Positions 17,251 to 25,711 of a DNA stretch of 53,964 bases are shown in pieces (the first letter of the stretch is position 1; the number at the start of each line of letters is the position of its first letter). A model generated the notes under the pieces. The model saw nothing but the letters and a program-made list of their open reading frames with translations, searched no databases and had not been told where the DNA came from. A program made the translations under genes and the position numbers. The stretch is from an uncultured Ruminococcus sp. (GTDB taxonomy: Bacteria > Bacillota > Clostridia > Oscillospirales > CAG-272), in the NCBI GenBank assembly GCA_902778725.1, contig CACYYS010000004.1:1-53964 (forward strand), in the 5' to 3' direction.

Positions 17251-17390
17251 GCTCCCTCCTGAGGGAGCTGGCGCCGTAGGCGACTGAAGGAGTCAGGGGA
17301 GAAAGGGACAAAGCAAAAGCAACGACAGAGAGACAAAACTCCTTCCGCCGCGGCAAACCGCGGCACCTCCCTCAGGAGGGAGGCTATAAA
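17251..17390. mobile_element. MITE-like element with structured terminal inverted repeats
   Basis: Left end GCTCCCTC-CT-GAGGGAGC, CTGG, hairpin CGCC-GTA-GGCG (17272-17282), ACTGAAGGAGT. The right end is the inverted counterpart: ACTCCTTCC, hairpin GCCGCGG-CAAA-CCGCGGC (17347-17364), palindrome CCTCCCTC-AG-GAGGGAGG, CTATAAA. About 45 purine-rich bases lie between. The outer parts of both ends correspond, but the inner hairpins have unrelated arms. There is no coding capacity. Mobilisation in trans is inferred. Confidence 0.65.
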
Positions 17391-17475
17391 GACTCCTTCC
17401 ACCGCAAGCGGTCCACCGGCCCGGTGGGGTCCCCGGAAAAATCCGTAAGGATTTTTGGGGGATCGGGCCCTCGGG
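17391..17475 (-). repeat. Composite repeat with embedded hairpin module
   Basis: Another end of the same family: ACTCCTTCC then hairpin ACCGC-AA-GCGGT (17401-17412). It is followed by a module of about 50 bases with AAAAATCC/GGATTTTT (17437-17456) between GGTCCCCGG and GGGGGATC. The same module in the other orientation is at 30557-30612, again between the outer palindrome and the variable hairpin. Confidence 0.65.
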
Positions 17476-17640
17476 GCGGGAGCCTTTCCGAGCCGGTTCT
17501 CTTCCTTTTTATTATATTACGAATTCTTTATTAGTCGACCGGCGGACGGGAGCGTCCGCGCTCCGCGCCCGCTCTTCCCTTCCCGCCTCGAGGGTCTTCT
17601 CCCGCGCCGCGGGCGCGCTCCAGGCGCCGCCCTTCCCTTT

Positions 17641-17656
17641 TGTTCCACGTGGAACA
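17641..17656. promoter_or_regulatory. parS centromere-like site 1
   Basis: Perfect 16-base palindrome TGTTCCACGTGGAACA, which fits the bacterial chromosomal parS consensus (TGTTNCACGTGNAACA). It is the presumed binding site of the ParB encoded at 18644-19510. Confidence 0.9.
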
Positions 17657-17709
17657 TTCTGCGCGGAGCTTTTCCTGCCTTTGGTCCCGCGAGGCGCGCG
17701 GGGCGCCGC

Positions 17710-17725
17710 TGTTCCACGTGGAACA
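17710..17725. promoter_or_regulatory. parS centromere-like site 2
   Basis: A second identical palindrome TGTTCCACGTGGAACA, 69 bases from the first and 50 bases upstream of the parA -35 element. The spacing allows ParB loading to affect the parAB promoter; such regulation is inferred. Confidence 0.9.
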
Positions 17726-17775
17726 ACCCCGCGCTTCCCTTCCCGGCTCTTTTTTCGGCTTTTCCGTTTACCCGG

Positions 17776-17804
17776 TTGACAAGAGGGGCGCCGGATAGTA
17801 TAAT
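17776..17804 (+). promoter_or_regulatory. Consensus sigma-A promoter of parA-parB
   Basis: TTGACA (17776-17781), 17-base spacer, TATAAT (17799-17804). Both hexamers match consensus exactly, the best promoter in the window. Confidence 0.92.
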
Positions 17805-17837
17805 AAAGGGGCAAACAACCCCGACGAGAGGTAGAGT

Positions 17838-18599
17838 ATGGCTAAAATTCTGGCTTTTGCGAATCAAAAGGGCGGCGTAGGCAAAACGACCAGCGCCGTC
17901 AACATCGCCGCATCCCTCGGCGTCCTCGGAAAGAAGGTCCTGCTCTGCGATATGGATCCGCAGGGCAACTCCTCCAGCGGCTTCGGCATCAACAAACGGG
18001 GCGTGCATACCACGACCTACGAGATGCTGATCGGCAGCGCTTCGGCGGAGGCGGCGGTGGTGCCGACCGTCTTTGAGAACTGCTGGGTGATCCCCTCGAA
18101 CATCAATCTGGCGGGCGCGGAATTCGATCTCTTTGAGATGGACCGGCGCGAGTACCGCCTCAAGGAGGCGCTTGAGCCCGTTCTCTCCGGATTTGATTAT
18201 GTGATCGTGGACTGTCCGCCATCGCTCGGGATGCTGACGGTCAACGGCCTCACGGCGGCGGACGGCGTCGTGATCCCGATGCAGTGCGAGTTTTACGCGC
18301 TGGAGGGGCTGGGGATGCTGATGAACACCGTCTCCAAGATCAAAACGCACTACAATCCCGACCTGGAGGTCACGGGCATCCTCCTCACGATGTACAACGG
18401 CAGGCTGGTGCTCTCGATGCAATGCGTCTCGGAGCTGAAAAAGTACTACGCGGACAAGCTTTTTTCCACGACCATCTCCCGCAACGTCAAGCTTTCGGAG
18501 GCGCCGGGCTTCGGCGTTCCGGTCTGGTATCACGATAAAAACTGCAAGGGCAGCCAGGAGTATCTGGCGGCTGCGCGGGAGCTCGCGGAGCGGATCTGA
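17838..18599 (+). CDS. parA: Chromosome partitioning ATPase ParA (Soj)
   Basis: ParA/MinD-type ATPase of 253 residues that works with ParB and parS in chromosome segregation and, in Bacillus, DnaA control. The deviant Walker A NQKGGVGKTTSAVNIAA begins at residue 8. Walker A' DMDPQGNSSSGFG (about 40) and Walker B YVIVDCPPSLGMLT (about 121) are complete. There is no long N-terminal DNA-binding extension, as expected for the chromosomal type. The start ATG lies about 33 bases after the -10 hexamer, with GAGAGG as ribosome binding site. parB follows after 44 bases. Confidence 0.97.
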   Translation: MAKILAFANQKGGVGKTTSAVNIAASLGVLGKKVLLCDMDPQGNSSSGFGINKRGVHTTTYEMLIGSASAEAAVVPTVFENCWVIPSNINLAGAEFDLFEMDRREYRLKEALEPVLSGFDYVIVDCPPSLGMLTVNGLTAADGVVIPMQCEFYALEGLGMLMNTVSKIKTHYNPDLEVTGILLTMYNGRLVLSMQCVSELKKYYADKLFSTTISRNVKLSEAPGFGVPVWYHDKNCKGSQEYLAAARELAERI

Positions 18600-18643
18600 C
18601 CGCAAAACCCGGCATGATTTGTAAAAAGAAAGGCGGAAACGGT

Positions 18644-19510
18644 ATGCCGACAAGAAAAACGGGCCTCGGACGGGGGCTGGACGCGATCTTTGACAGCAAC
18701 AACGCCGGCTCCTCGTCCTCTTATATGACGATCCGGCTCTCGCGTCTCGAGCCGCGCTCCGACCAGCCGAGAAAGAATTTTGACGAGGAGGGGCTCCGGT
18801 CGCTCGCCGACTCGATCGCCGCGCACGGCGTCCTGCAGCCGCTGCTGGTGCGGGAGTCCGGAAACGGCTTCTACCAGATCGTGGCGGGGGAGCGCCGCTT
18901 CCGCGCGGCGAAGATCGCGGGGCTCTCCGAGATCCCGGTGATCGTGATCTCGCCGGACGAGGCGACGACGGCGCAGCTCGCGCTGGTGGAGAACGTCCAG
19001 CGCGAGGATCTCAACCCGGTCGAGGAGGCGCTGGCGTACCGCGAGCTCTCCGAGGTCTGGGAGATGACGCAGGAGGAGATCGCCGCCAAAATAGGGAAGA
19101 GCCGGAGCGCGGTCGCGAACATGATGCGCCTGACCGATCTGCCGGAAAAAACGCTCGCCCTGCTGCGGGACGGGAAGATCTCCGTCGGGCACGCGAAGGC
19201 GCTGCTCGGGCTCGCCGCGCCGGAGGAGACCGACGCGCTCGCCGCGCTCGCCGCGCGGGACGGACTGTCCGTGCGCGAGGTGGAAAAGGCGGTGAAACGG
19301 GCGAACGCGCCGAAGAAGGAGACGCCGCCCTCGCCGCGCGACGGGGACGTGTACGCCCGCGCGCTGGAGGACCGCGCCCGGGAGGCGCTCGGCCGCCGGG
19401 TGAAGATCGCCGCCGGCAGGGAAAAGGCGCTGAAGATCTATTACGAGGACAACGAGGACCTCGAGGAGCTGCTCGCCGCGCTCAACGGCGGGAAGAAGAT
19501 CTCGCTTTGA
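18644..19510 (+). CDS. parB: Chromosome partitioning protein ParB (Spo0J)
   Basis: CTP-dependent DNA clamp of 288 residues that loads at parS. The start chosen is the ATG at 18644 because MPTRKTGLGRGLDAIF is the standard N-terminus and AAAGGCGG precedes it; an ATG 30 bases earlier lacks a ribosome binding site. Motifs include LSRLEPRSDQPRKNF, QIVAGERRFRAAK (the CTP-binding GERR box), LVENVQREDLNPVEEALAYRE, and the helix-turn-helix TQEEIAAKIGKSRSAVANMM followed by GHAKALLGL. The C-terminal dimerisation part ends at KISL. Confidence 0.97.
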   Translation: MPTRKTGLGRGLDAIFDSNNAGSSSSYMTIRLSRLEPRSDQPRKNFDEEGLRSLADSIAAHGVLQPLLVRESGNGFYQIVAGERRFRAAKIAGLSEIPVIVISPDEATTAQLALVENVQREDLNPVEEALAYRELSEVWEMTQEEIAAKIGKSRSAVANMMRLTDLPEKTLALLRDGKISVGHAKALLGLAAPEETDALAALAARDGLSVREVEKAVKRANAPKKETPPSPRDGDVYARALEDRAREALGRRVKIAAGREKALKIYYEDNEDLEELLAALNGGKKISL

Positions 19511-19595
19511 TTTACTGATATTTACAAAATTACCAAATTTTACATTTTTCGACCCGATCCGACAGGGAGAAGGGAAGAAGACCAAGGAGAGAACG

Positions 19596-20882
19596 ATGAT
19601 CGACATCAAATTTCTGAAGGAAAACCCCGAAGCAGTCAAGGAAAACATCAGAAAGAAGTTCCAGGACCGCAAGCTGCCGATGGTGGACGAGGTGATCGCG
19701 CTGGACGCCGAGCGCCGCGCCGCCGAGACGAAGGCGAACGAGCTGCGTTCGCTCAAGAACAAAGCGTCGAAGGAGATCGGCGCCTATATGGCGAAGGGGC
19801 AGCGCGAGGAGGCGGAAGCGGCGAAGCGGCGCGTCCAGGAGGCGACGCGGGACCTTGAGGAGCTGGAAAAGCGCGAGGACGAGCTCGCCGCGGCGATCCG
19901 CGAGCGGATGCTCGTGATCCCGAACATCATCGACCCGAGCGTCCCCGTCGGGCGCGACGACAGCGAGAACGTGGAGCGCGAGCGCTTCGGCGAGCCGAAG
20001 GTGCCGGATTTTGAGATCCCGTACCACACCGAGATCATGGAGAGCTTTGCGGGGATCGACCTTGACGCCGCGCACAGCGTGGCGGGCAACGGCTTCTACT
20101 ACCTGATGGGGGATATCGCGCGGCTCCACAGCTCGATCCTCTCCTACGCGCGCGACTTTATGATCGGGCGGGGCTTCACCTACTGCGTGCCGCCCTTCAT
20201 GATCCGCTCGGACATCGTGACGGGCGTGATGAGCTTTGACGAGATGAGCGCGATGATGTACAAGATCGAGGGGGAGGATCTCTACCTGATCGGCACGAGC
20301 GAGCACTCGATGATCGGCAAGTTCATCGACACGATCCTCGACGAAAAGAAGCTCCCCTATGCGCTGACCAGCTACAGCCCCTGCTTCCGCAAGGAGAAGG
20401 GCGCGCACGGGATCGAGGAGCGCGGCGTTTACCGCATCCACCAGTTCGAGAAGCAGGAGATGATCGTCGTCTGCCGTCCGGAGGAGTCGCCGATGTGGTT
20501 CGACCGCCTCTGGAAGAACACCGTCGACTTCTTCCGCACCCTCGACATCCCGGTGCGCACGCTGGAGTGCTGCTCGGGCGATCTCGCCGACCTGAAGGTA
20601 AAAAGTCTCGACGTGGAGGCGTGGTCTCCGCGCCAGAAGAAATACTTTGAGGTGGGGAGCTGCTCCAACCTCGGCGACGCGCAGGCGCGCCGCCTGAAGA
20701 TCCGCGTGGCGGGGGAAAACGGCAAGTACTTCGCCCACACCCTCAACAACACGGTCGTGGCGCCGCCGCGGATGCTGATCGCCTTCCTCGAGAACAATCT
20801 GAACGCCGACGGCTCGGTGAACATCCCCGCCGCGCTCTCCCCCTATATGGGCGGGATCACGAAGATCGAGCCGAAACGCTGA
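19596..20882 (+). CDS. serS: Seryl-tRNA synthetase
   Basis: Class II aminoacyl-tRNA synthetase of 428 residues. MIDIKFLKENPEAVKENI starts the N-terminal tRNA-binding coiled coil (about 1-110, charged heptads). Catalytic motif 2 is seen in PCFRKEKGAHGIEERGVYR followed by HQFEKQEM, and motif 3 in NNTVVAPPRMLIAFLENN. The TSEHSM stretch corresponds to the ATP/serine pocket region. AAGGAGAG precedes the ATG. The 85-base gap after parB is AT-rich but far too short for a T-box leader, and no specifier or antiterminator was found. serS is also close to oriC in Bacillus subtilis. Confidence 0.96.
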   Translation: MIDIKFLKENPEAVKENIRKKFQDRKLPMVDEVIALDAERRAAETKANELRSLKNKASKEIGAYMAKGQREEAEAAKRRVQEATRDLEELEKREDELAAAIRERMLVIPNIIDPSVPVGRDDSENVERERFGEPKVPDFEIPYHTEIMESFAGIDLDAAHSVAGNGFYYLMGDIARLHSSILSYARDFMIGRGFTYCVPPFMIRSDIVTGVMSFDEMSAMMYKIEGEDLYLIGTSEHSMIGKFIDTILDEKKLPYALTSYSPCFRKEKGAHGIEERGVYRIHQFEKQEMIVVCRPEESPMWFDRLWKNTVDFFRTLDIPVRTLECCSGDLADLKVKSLDVEAWSPRQKKYFEVGSCSNLGDAQARRLKIRVAGENGKYFAHTLNNTVVAPPRMLIAFLENNLNADGSVNIPAALSPYMGGITKIEPKR

Positions 20883-20926
20883 AAAAAGCGCCGGAAAAGC
20901 GCACAAAAAGCGCGAAAAAAGAGAAA

Positions 20927-20942
20927 AGCCGCAAAAAGCGGC
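20927..20942 (+). other. Leader hairpin before the TTG start
   Basis: GCCGC-AAAAA-GCGGC immediately precedes a GGGAGGGAG ribosome binding site. Just upstream are several AAAAGCGC-type short repeats (20884-20925). The hairpin could shield or position the ribosome binding site; this is an inference. Confidence 0.45.
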
Positions 20943-20954
20943 GGGAGGGAGCCC

Positions 20955-21512
20955 TTGCCTTTCTGGGAACTGATCCTCGACTACTACCGCGAACTGTACT
21001 TTACGCACCTTGACATCGCCGAGCCGGTCAACCTGGTCTATCTGATGCTGGCCGTCTATCTCGGGATCCTGATCGCGCTGGTCGCCTCCTTCTTCTACAA
21101 GCAGACGACCGCGAGGATCGTCTGGGGGCTGCTCGGGCGCGAGGCGCTCGCCCCGGAGAGCGCGATCACGGCAGAGGAGGGCGGTTTTTCCGGCGCGCGG
21201 TATCTGCGCGCGCTGCGGCCCCGCTCGATGCTCCGCAAGACGGTCGTCGTCCTGCCGCCGGAGGGGGAGGAGGAGAGCGCCGCCGCGCCCCGGGAGATCC
21301 CCGGGCTCCTGCGCCGGTCCCGCTTCTACCTCCCGATCGAGAAGCGCGAGCCCTCGGAGCGGCGCTTCGCCCGCCGGGGCAACGGCGTGCCGGCGCTGAT
21401 CCTCGGGATCGCCGCCGCGACCGCCGCGCTCGTGCTGATCTATCTGTTTCTCCCGTATTTCCTGCGCATGACCGATAACGCGCTTACGTCTATTCTCGGA
21501 GGTTCGGTATGA
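20955..21512 (+). CDS. Two-segment membrane protein with TTG start, unknown function
   Basis: A 185-residue protein. The start is TTG at 20955, 8 to 10 bases after GGGAGGGAG; there is no nearby ATG or GTG with a site. MPFWELILDYYRELYFTHLD is amphipathic. A membrane segment VYLMLAVYLGILIALVASFFY follows at about 29-49, and a second one, ALILGIAAATAALVLIYLFL, is near the C-terminus (about 148-170). The middle is a basic cytoplasmic loop of about 95 residues with YLRALRPRSMLRK and LLRRSRFYLPIEKR. The end overlaps the MORN gene by four bases, so the two products probably act together. No family recognised. Confidence 0.75.
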   Translation: MPFWELILDYYRELYFTHLDIAEPVNLVYLMLAVYLGILIALVASFFYKQTTARIVWGLLGREALAPESAITAEEGGFSGARYLRALRPRSMLRKTVVVLPPEGEEESAAAPREIPGLLRRSRFYLPIEKREPSERRFARRGNGVPALILGIAAATAALVLIYLFLPYFLRMTDNALTSILGGSV

Positions 21513-22363
21513 ACGAAAACGGTATCATCTACGCAAATCCCGACCCGCTCGACGAGGGGCCGCGCGGCATCCACCGGCTCCGCCGGAGGAGGAAGGCGCC
21601 GGTCCTTTTCGCCGTGATCGCGGCGCTCGTTCTGGTCCTCGCCGTCGTCCTTGTGATGTTCCTTGCCGGCTGGCGGTACAAAAAGGTCGTCTTTGACGAC
21701 GGGAGCTGGGTCAAGTTCTTCGGCGTGATCCGCTCGGACGAGCCGGTCTCCGGCCGCTTCACCTTCTCAAACGGGCTGACGGGCTCGCTCTCCCGCAGCA
21801 CCGGCAAGCTCACCTATTCCAACGGCGACGTGTATTACGGCTCCCTGAAGAATTTCCGCAAAAACGGCGTCGGCTCGCTCAGCTTTTCCTCCGGGAACGT
21901 GTACAGCGGCGGCTTTGCCGACGACGTGATGGAGGGGCAGGCGACCCTCGCCTACGCAAACGGCGACAAGTACGAGGGCGGCTTCTCGAACGGGCAGAAA
22001 TCCGGCGCCGGCGTCTACACCTGGCAGAACGGCTCGGTCTACACCGGCACCTTCCGGGAAGGGAAGAAGGACGGCCGCGGCAAGCTCGTCTTTGCGGACG
22101 GCGCCTCCTACGAGGGGGACTACGTCCTTGACCGCAAGGAGGGGCAGGGAGTGTTCCTCTACGCAAACGGCGACCGGTACGAGGGCTCCTTCAAAAACGA
22201 TATGCGGGACGGTCACGGCGTCTACACCTGGCAGAACGGCGAGACCTACACCGGGGATTTCCGGGAGAACGCCCTGACCGGCCACGGCACCTACACCTGG
22301 CCGACCGGCAGGGTCTACACCGGGGAATTCCTCAACGGCGCGATCGTCCGCTCCGGGAGCTGA
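21509..22363 (+). CDS. MORN-repeat membrane protein
   Basis: A 284-residue protein with a basic N-terminus (HRLRRRRKAP), one membrane segment (about 32-54, VLFAVIAALVLVLAVVLVMFLAG) and then about nine MORN repeats to the end, for example YYGSLKNFRKNGVGSLSF, YEGGFSNGQKSGAGVYTW, YTGTFREGKKDGRGKLVF and YEGSFKNDMRDGHGVYTW. Topology by the positive-inside rule puts the repeats outside the membrane. MORN repeats bind lipids or proteins in eukaryotes, and bacterial roles are mostly unknown. Its start overlaps the stop of the preceding membrane protein (ATGA). A Gld-like ABC operon follows after 114 bases. Confidence 0.88.
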   Translation: MNENGIIYANPDPLDEGPRGIHRLRRRRKAPVLFAVIAALVLVLAVVLVMFLAGWRYKKVVFDDGSWVKFFGVIRSDEPVSGRFTFSNGLTGSLSRSTGKLTYSNGDVYYGSLKNFRKNGVGSLSFSSGNVYSGGFADDVMEGQATLAYANGDKYEGGFSNGQKSGAGVYTWQNGSVYTGTFREGKKDGRGKLVFADGASYEGDYVLDRKEGQGVFLYANGDRYEGSFKNDMRDGHGVYTWQNGETYTGDFRENALTGHGTYTWPTGRVYTGEFLNGAIVRSGS

Positions 22364-22447
22364 TCCGTTTTTCTCGGTTTTCCTTATGTTTTTTCCGTTT
22401 TCATCCGTTTTTCACAAAGGGATGATAGGATCGACTCGTAAATAAAG

Positions 22448-22477
22448 AAAGGACGCCCTGCGGGGCGGGGTTCTCTT
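22448..22477 (+). promoter_or_regulatory. Ribosome binding site separated from start by a hairpin
   Basis: AAAGGA (22448-22453) is 24 bases from the ATG, too far for normal use. A perfect hairpin CGCCC-TGCG-GGGCG (22454-22467) fills the gap; if folded, the effective distance is about 10 bases. The GGGGCGGGG inside could instead serve as a weak site. No other start codon exists in frame. Confidence 0.5.
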
Positions 22478-23437
22478 ATGGTCAAGATCGAGCATCTGGT
22501 CAAGCGCTACGGCTCCAACTTTGCGCTTGACGACGTCAGCTTCTCCGTGGAAAAGGGGGAGGTCGTCGGCTTCCTCGGGCCGAACGGAGCGGGGAAGTCC
22601 ACGACGATGAACATCCTCACCGGCTTCCTCTCCTCCGACTCCGGCACCGCCGAGATCAACGGCATCGACATCCTCGAGCATCCGCTCGAGGCGAAAAAGC
22701 TGGTCGGCTACCTGCCCGAGCAGCCGCCGCTCTACCTCGATATGACGGTGGAGGAATACCTCAATTTCGTCTACGATCTCAAAAAATGCACCTACGACCG
22801 CAAAAAACATCTGAAAGAGGTGTGCGACGTCGTCCGGATCTCCGACGTCTGGTCCCGGGTGATCAAAAACCTCTCGAAGGGCTACCGGCAGCGCGTGGGC
22901 ATCGCGCAGGCGCTGATCGGCAATCCGGAGGTCATCATCTTCGACGAGCCGACCGTCGGGGTCGACCCCAAGCAGGTGATCGAGATCCGCAACCTGATCC
23001 GCAACCTCGGGCGGGAGCACACCGTGATCGTCTCCACCCACATCCTCTCGGAGGTGCAGGCGACCTGCTCGCGCATCGTGATCATCAACCGCGGCAAGAT
23101 CGTCGCCAATGAAAAGACGGAGGAGATCACCCGCACGCTGGAGGACAACCGCCGCTTCAAGGTGAAGATCGCGGGACCGCAGACGGAGATCCTTTCCGTT
23201 TTGCGGGAAAAGCCGGGGATGACCTACGTCGAGCTGCTCCCGGAGCGGGAGGGGGACGCCTACGCCTTCCTCTGCGAGAGCGCGCCGAACACCGATATGC
23301 GCAAGAGCCTCTTTTACACCTGCGCCGAGCGCGGCTGGCCGATCCTCGGCCTTGAGCCGATCGGGATGAGCCTCGAGGACGTCTTCATCCGGCTGATCGA
23401 CAAAAAAGCCGAAACGGCGAAGAAAAAAACGCGATAA
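22478..23437 (+). CDS. ABC transporter ATP-binding protein, GldA-like
   Basis: ATPase subunit of 319 residues. Walker A GPNGAGKST is near residue 36, the Q-loop region is YLPEQPPLYLDMTVEEYL, the signature LSKGYRQRVGIAQALIG starts near 134, Walker B is VIIFDEPTVGVDP and the switch His is in VIVSTHILSE. A C-terminal accessory domain of about 100 residues follows. This layout and the next three genes match the Gld-like ABC-2 exporters (GldA/GldF/GldG) found in Bacteroidota gliding systems and, without gliding, in many clostridia. The substrate is unknown; envelope or polysaccharide export is possible. Confidence 0.93.
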   Translation: MVKIEHLVKRYGSNFALDDVSFSVEKGEVVGFLGPNGAGKSTTMNILTGFLSSDSGTAEINGIDILEHPLEAKKLVGYLPEQPPLYLDMTVEEYLNFVYDLKKCTYDRKKHLKEVCDVVRISDVWSRVIKNLSKGYRQRVGIAQALIGNPEVIIFDEPTVGVDPKQVIEIRNLIRNLGREHTVIVSTHILSEVQATCSRIVIINRGKIVANEKTEEITRTLEDNRRFKVKIAGPQTEILSVLREKPGMTYVELLPEREGDAYAFLCESAPNTDMRKSLFYTCAERGWPILGLEPIGMSLEDVFIRLIDKKAETAKKKTR

Positions 23438-23449
23438 GGAGGGACCGGA

Positions 23450-24154
23450 ATGTCAGCCATCTACAAGCGCGAGCTGCGCGCCTATTTCACAACGCCGATC
23501 GGCTACGTGACCGTCGCGATCTTCCTTGCCGTTTCCGGGTTCTTCTTTTCCCTGACTACGCTGCAGTCGAAGACGACGAACGTCTCCTCCTATTTCACCT
23601 ATTCGCTCTTCATCCTCGTGATCGTCGCGGCGCTGCTTACGATGCGCCTTTTCGCGGAGGAGAAGAAGCTGCGCACCGAGCAGCTCCTGCTCACGGCGCC
23701 GATCTCGATCACCTCGATGGTCGCCGCCAAGTTCTTTGCGGCGGAGACCGTCCTTGTCGGGATGCTGCTCCTCTCCTCCTTCAACCTGATCCCGCTCTAT
23801 CTTTACGCTTCCCCCTATACGGCGCAGATCGTCGGCAACTACATCGCGCTGCTTCTGGTCGGCAGCGCCTTCATCGCGATCGGGGTCTTCATGTCCTCGC
23901 TGACCGAGAACCAGCTCGCCGCCGCCGTCTCCACGATCGGCGCGCTGCTCTTCCTTCTGCTGCTCGGCTTTGCCAATCAGTATATCGACCTTTACCTGTT
24001 CCGCTACGTGATCGACTGGGTCTCCATCTACGCCCGCTTCCAGAACTTCACCTACGGGATCTTCGATTACAACGCGCTGCTCTATTATCTCTCCGTCTGC
24101 TTCGTCTTCCTTTACCTCACCGTGAGGGTCTACGAGCGCAGGCGCTGGGCGTGA
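23450..24154 (+). CDS. ABC-2 type permease, GldF-like
   Basis: Integral membrane subunit of 234 residues with six predicted helices. It begins MSAIYKRELRAYFTTPIGYVT, the amphipathic start common to ABC-2 permeases, and contains ALLTMRLFAEEKKLRTEQLL (the conserved RxFAEEKxxGTxELL-like loop that couples to the ATPase), followed by SLTENQLAAAVSTIGALLF. AAGGAGGG precedes the ATG, 12 bases after the ATPase gene. It forms the membrane part of the transporter with the products of the genes on either side. Confidence 0.92.
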   Translation: MSAIYKRELRAYFTTPIGYVTVAIFLAVSGFFFSLTTLQSKTTNVSSYFTYSLFILVIVAALLTMRLFAEEKKLRTEQLLLTAPISITSMVAAKFFAAETVLVGMLLLSSFNLIPLYLYASPYTAQIVGNYIALLLVGSAFIAIGVFMSSLTENQLAAAVSTIGALLFLLLLGFANQYIDLYLFRYVIDWVSIYARFQNFTYGIFDYNALLYYLSVCFVFLYLTVRVYERRRWA

Positions 24155-24166
24155 GGAGGGACTGAC

Positions 24167-25711
24167 ATGAAAAACAACGTACGCCGCGGCCGCAGACTGA
24201 CGCACGGCACCGTCGCCGTCGTCCTCAGCGTTCTGCTCGTCGCCTGCATCCTTTTCATCAACGTGATCTTCACCTCTCTCTCCCGCAAGTACAACATCTA
24301 TACCGATATGACGGACGAGCTGATGTTCACCCTCTCCGAGGAGTTCAAGACCGCCATGTCGGACGTCGCCGCCCCGGTCCGGATCCGCTTCTGCCACGAG
24401 CCGGACTACCTGGAGGCGAACACCCTGACCAAATACGTCTACGAGACCGCCCTGCAGATCGCCGAGGCGTTCGAGTGGGCGAGCGTGGACGCCACGAACG
24501 CGAACAAAGAGCCGACCCTCTTCTCAAAGTACAAGCTGACCAGCGCCGGCTCCTCGCTCTCCACCTCCTCGGTCATCATCGAGTCGGGGGACGAGTTCCG
24601 CATCCTCTCCGCCAACGCGTTTTACTACGCCAATTCCGACGGGACGATCTGGGCGTTCAACGGGGAGGAGAAGTTCGCCGCCGCGATCCTCTCGGTGACC
24701 GCCTCCGACCTGCCGGTCGCCTACTTCACCCAGAACCACGGGGAGAAGAAGAGCGAGGCGCTGGAGGAGCTGGTGCGCAGCGCGGGCTACGACGTCCGCT
24801 ATATCGACCTCTCGAAGGACGCCCCGGACGCCGACGCGCGCCTGATCGTCATCAACGATCCGAAGTACGACTTCAGCGCAAAGGATCCGGAGAAGGGCGC
24901 GGTCTCGGAGCTGGAGGCGGTCGACCGCTTCCTCGCCTCGGACTACGGCTCCCTGATGGTCTTCCTCGATCCGCTCTCGGTCGGCGGGCTCTCCAACCTG
25001 CGCGAGTACCTCTACCAGTGGGGGATCGTCGTGGAGGACTCCGTCGTGCGCGATAAACAGAATTCCGTCTCCACCGACGGCTACTCCGTCGTCGGCGTCT
25101 ATAACAGGGAGAACGTCCTCGGCGCCTCCCTTGTGGCGGATATCGCGGGCACCGACTCCCCGCCGAAGACGATCTTTGAGTACGCCGCGCCCATCACCTT
25201 CTCCGATCTTTATTCGCCGGAGCTCTCCGCGGATAACGGACAGACCACGCCCACGCCCACCGGCGCGTACAGCTATTACGGCAGCAACGCCTCCCGCGAT
25301 ATTTCCGCCGTGCTGCGCTCCGGCGAGGACGCGCTCGCCATGCGGGACGGAAACCCCGTCGACGCAAGCGGATCTTATAACCTGATGGTCGTCTCCCGCG
25401 AGTCCCGCATCATCAACAACGAGACCTTCTCCTCCTACGTGCTCTGCACCGCCACCGCGGACTTCACCAACGACGAGTACGTCAAGTCGAACGTCTATGC
25501 AAACAAGGATATCCTCTACGCCGCCTTCAAGCAGATGGGACGGGACTTCATCCCGGCGGATCTCCCGCTCAAGGTCCTGCCGAGCTATGACAGCATCGAG
25601 GATATGACCACGGCGCAGGCCAACCGCTGGACCGCCGCCCTGATCCTCGTCCTGCCGGTCGTCACGCTTGCCGTCGGCGCCGCCGTCGTCGTGAGGAGAA
25701 AGTTCAAATGA
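24167..25711 (+). CDS. GldG-like ABC system auxiliary protein
   Basis: A 514-residue protein with an N-terminal membrane helix (about 17-38, VAVVLSVLLVACILFINVIF), a large external domain and a C-terminal helix (about 488-508). The external domain has the features of the GldG/ABC_transp_aux family: a FTLSEEFKTAMSDV start, FCHEPDYLEANTLTKYVYE, VAYFTQNHGEKKSEALEELV with VRYIDLSKDAPDADARLIVI, and LMVFLDPLSV. It is encoded between the permease and a DUF4340 protein and overlaps the latter by four bases (ATGA). The external domain probably binds the substrate or a wall partner; this is inferred. Confidence 0.88.
   Translation: MKNNVRRGRRLTHGTVAVVLSVLLVACILFINVIFTSLSRKYNIYTDMTDELMFTLSEEFKTAMSDVAAPVRIRFCHEPDYLEANTLTKYVYETALQIAEAFEWASVDATNANKEPTLFSKYKLTSAGSSLSTSSVIIESGDEFRILSANAFYYANSDGTIWAFNGEEKFAAAILSVTASDLPVAYFTQNHGEKKSEALEELVRSAGYDVRYIDLSKDAPDADARLIVINDPKYDFSAKDPEKGAVSELEAVDRFLASDYGSLMVFLDPLSVGGLSNLREYLYQWGIVVEDSVVRDKQNSVSTDGYSVVGVYNRENVLGASLVADIAGTDSPPKTIFEYAAPITFSDLYSPELSADNGQTTPTPTGAYSYYGSNASRDISAVLRSGEDALAMRDGNPVDASGSYNLMVVSRESRIINNETFSSYVLCTATADFTNDEYVKSNVYANKDILYAAFKQMGRDFIPADLPLKVLPSYDSIEDMTTAQANRWTAALILVLPVVTLAVGAAVVVRRKFK

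Larger units (their letters stand above)
16812..17837. other. 1-kb gene-free region holding repeats, parS sites and the parA promoter
   Basis: There is no convincing gene here; all open frames are short and repeat-derived. From left to right it holds an AT-rich stretch upstream of the sleB-like gene, terminator cassette B, a MITE-like element, a composite repeat, a GC-rich stretch with two parS sites, and a consensus promoter. Each is listed separately. Confidence 0.7.

Noticed and set aside
16812..17837. Replication origin (oriC)
   Set aside because: No DnaA-box cluster or dnaA gene was found, although the parS sites suggest it is not far away.
19511..19595. T-box leader before serS
   Set aside because: Only 85 bases, no antiterminator or conserved T-box sequence, no terminator.
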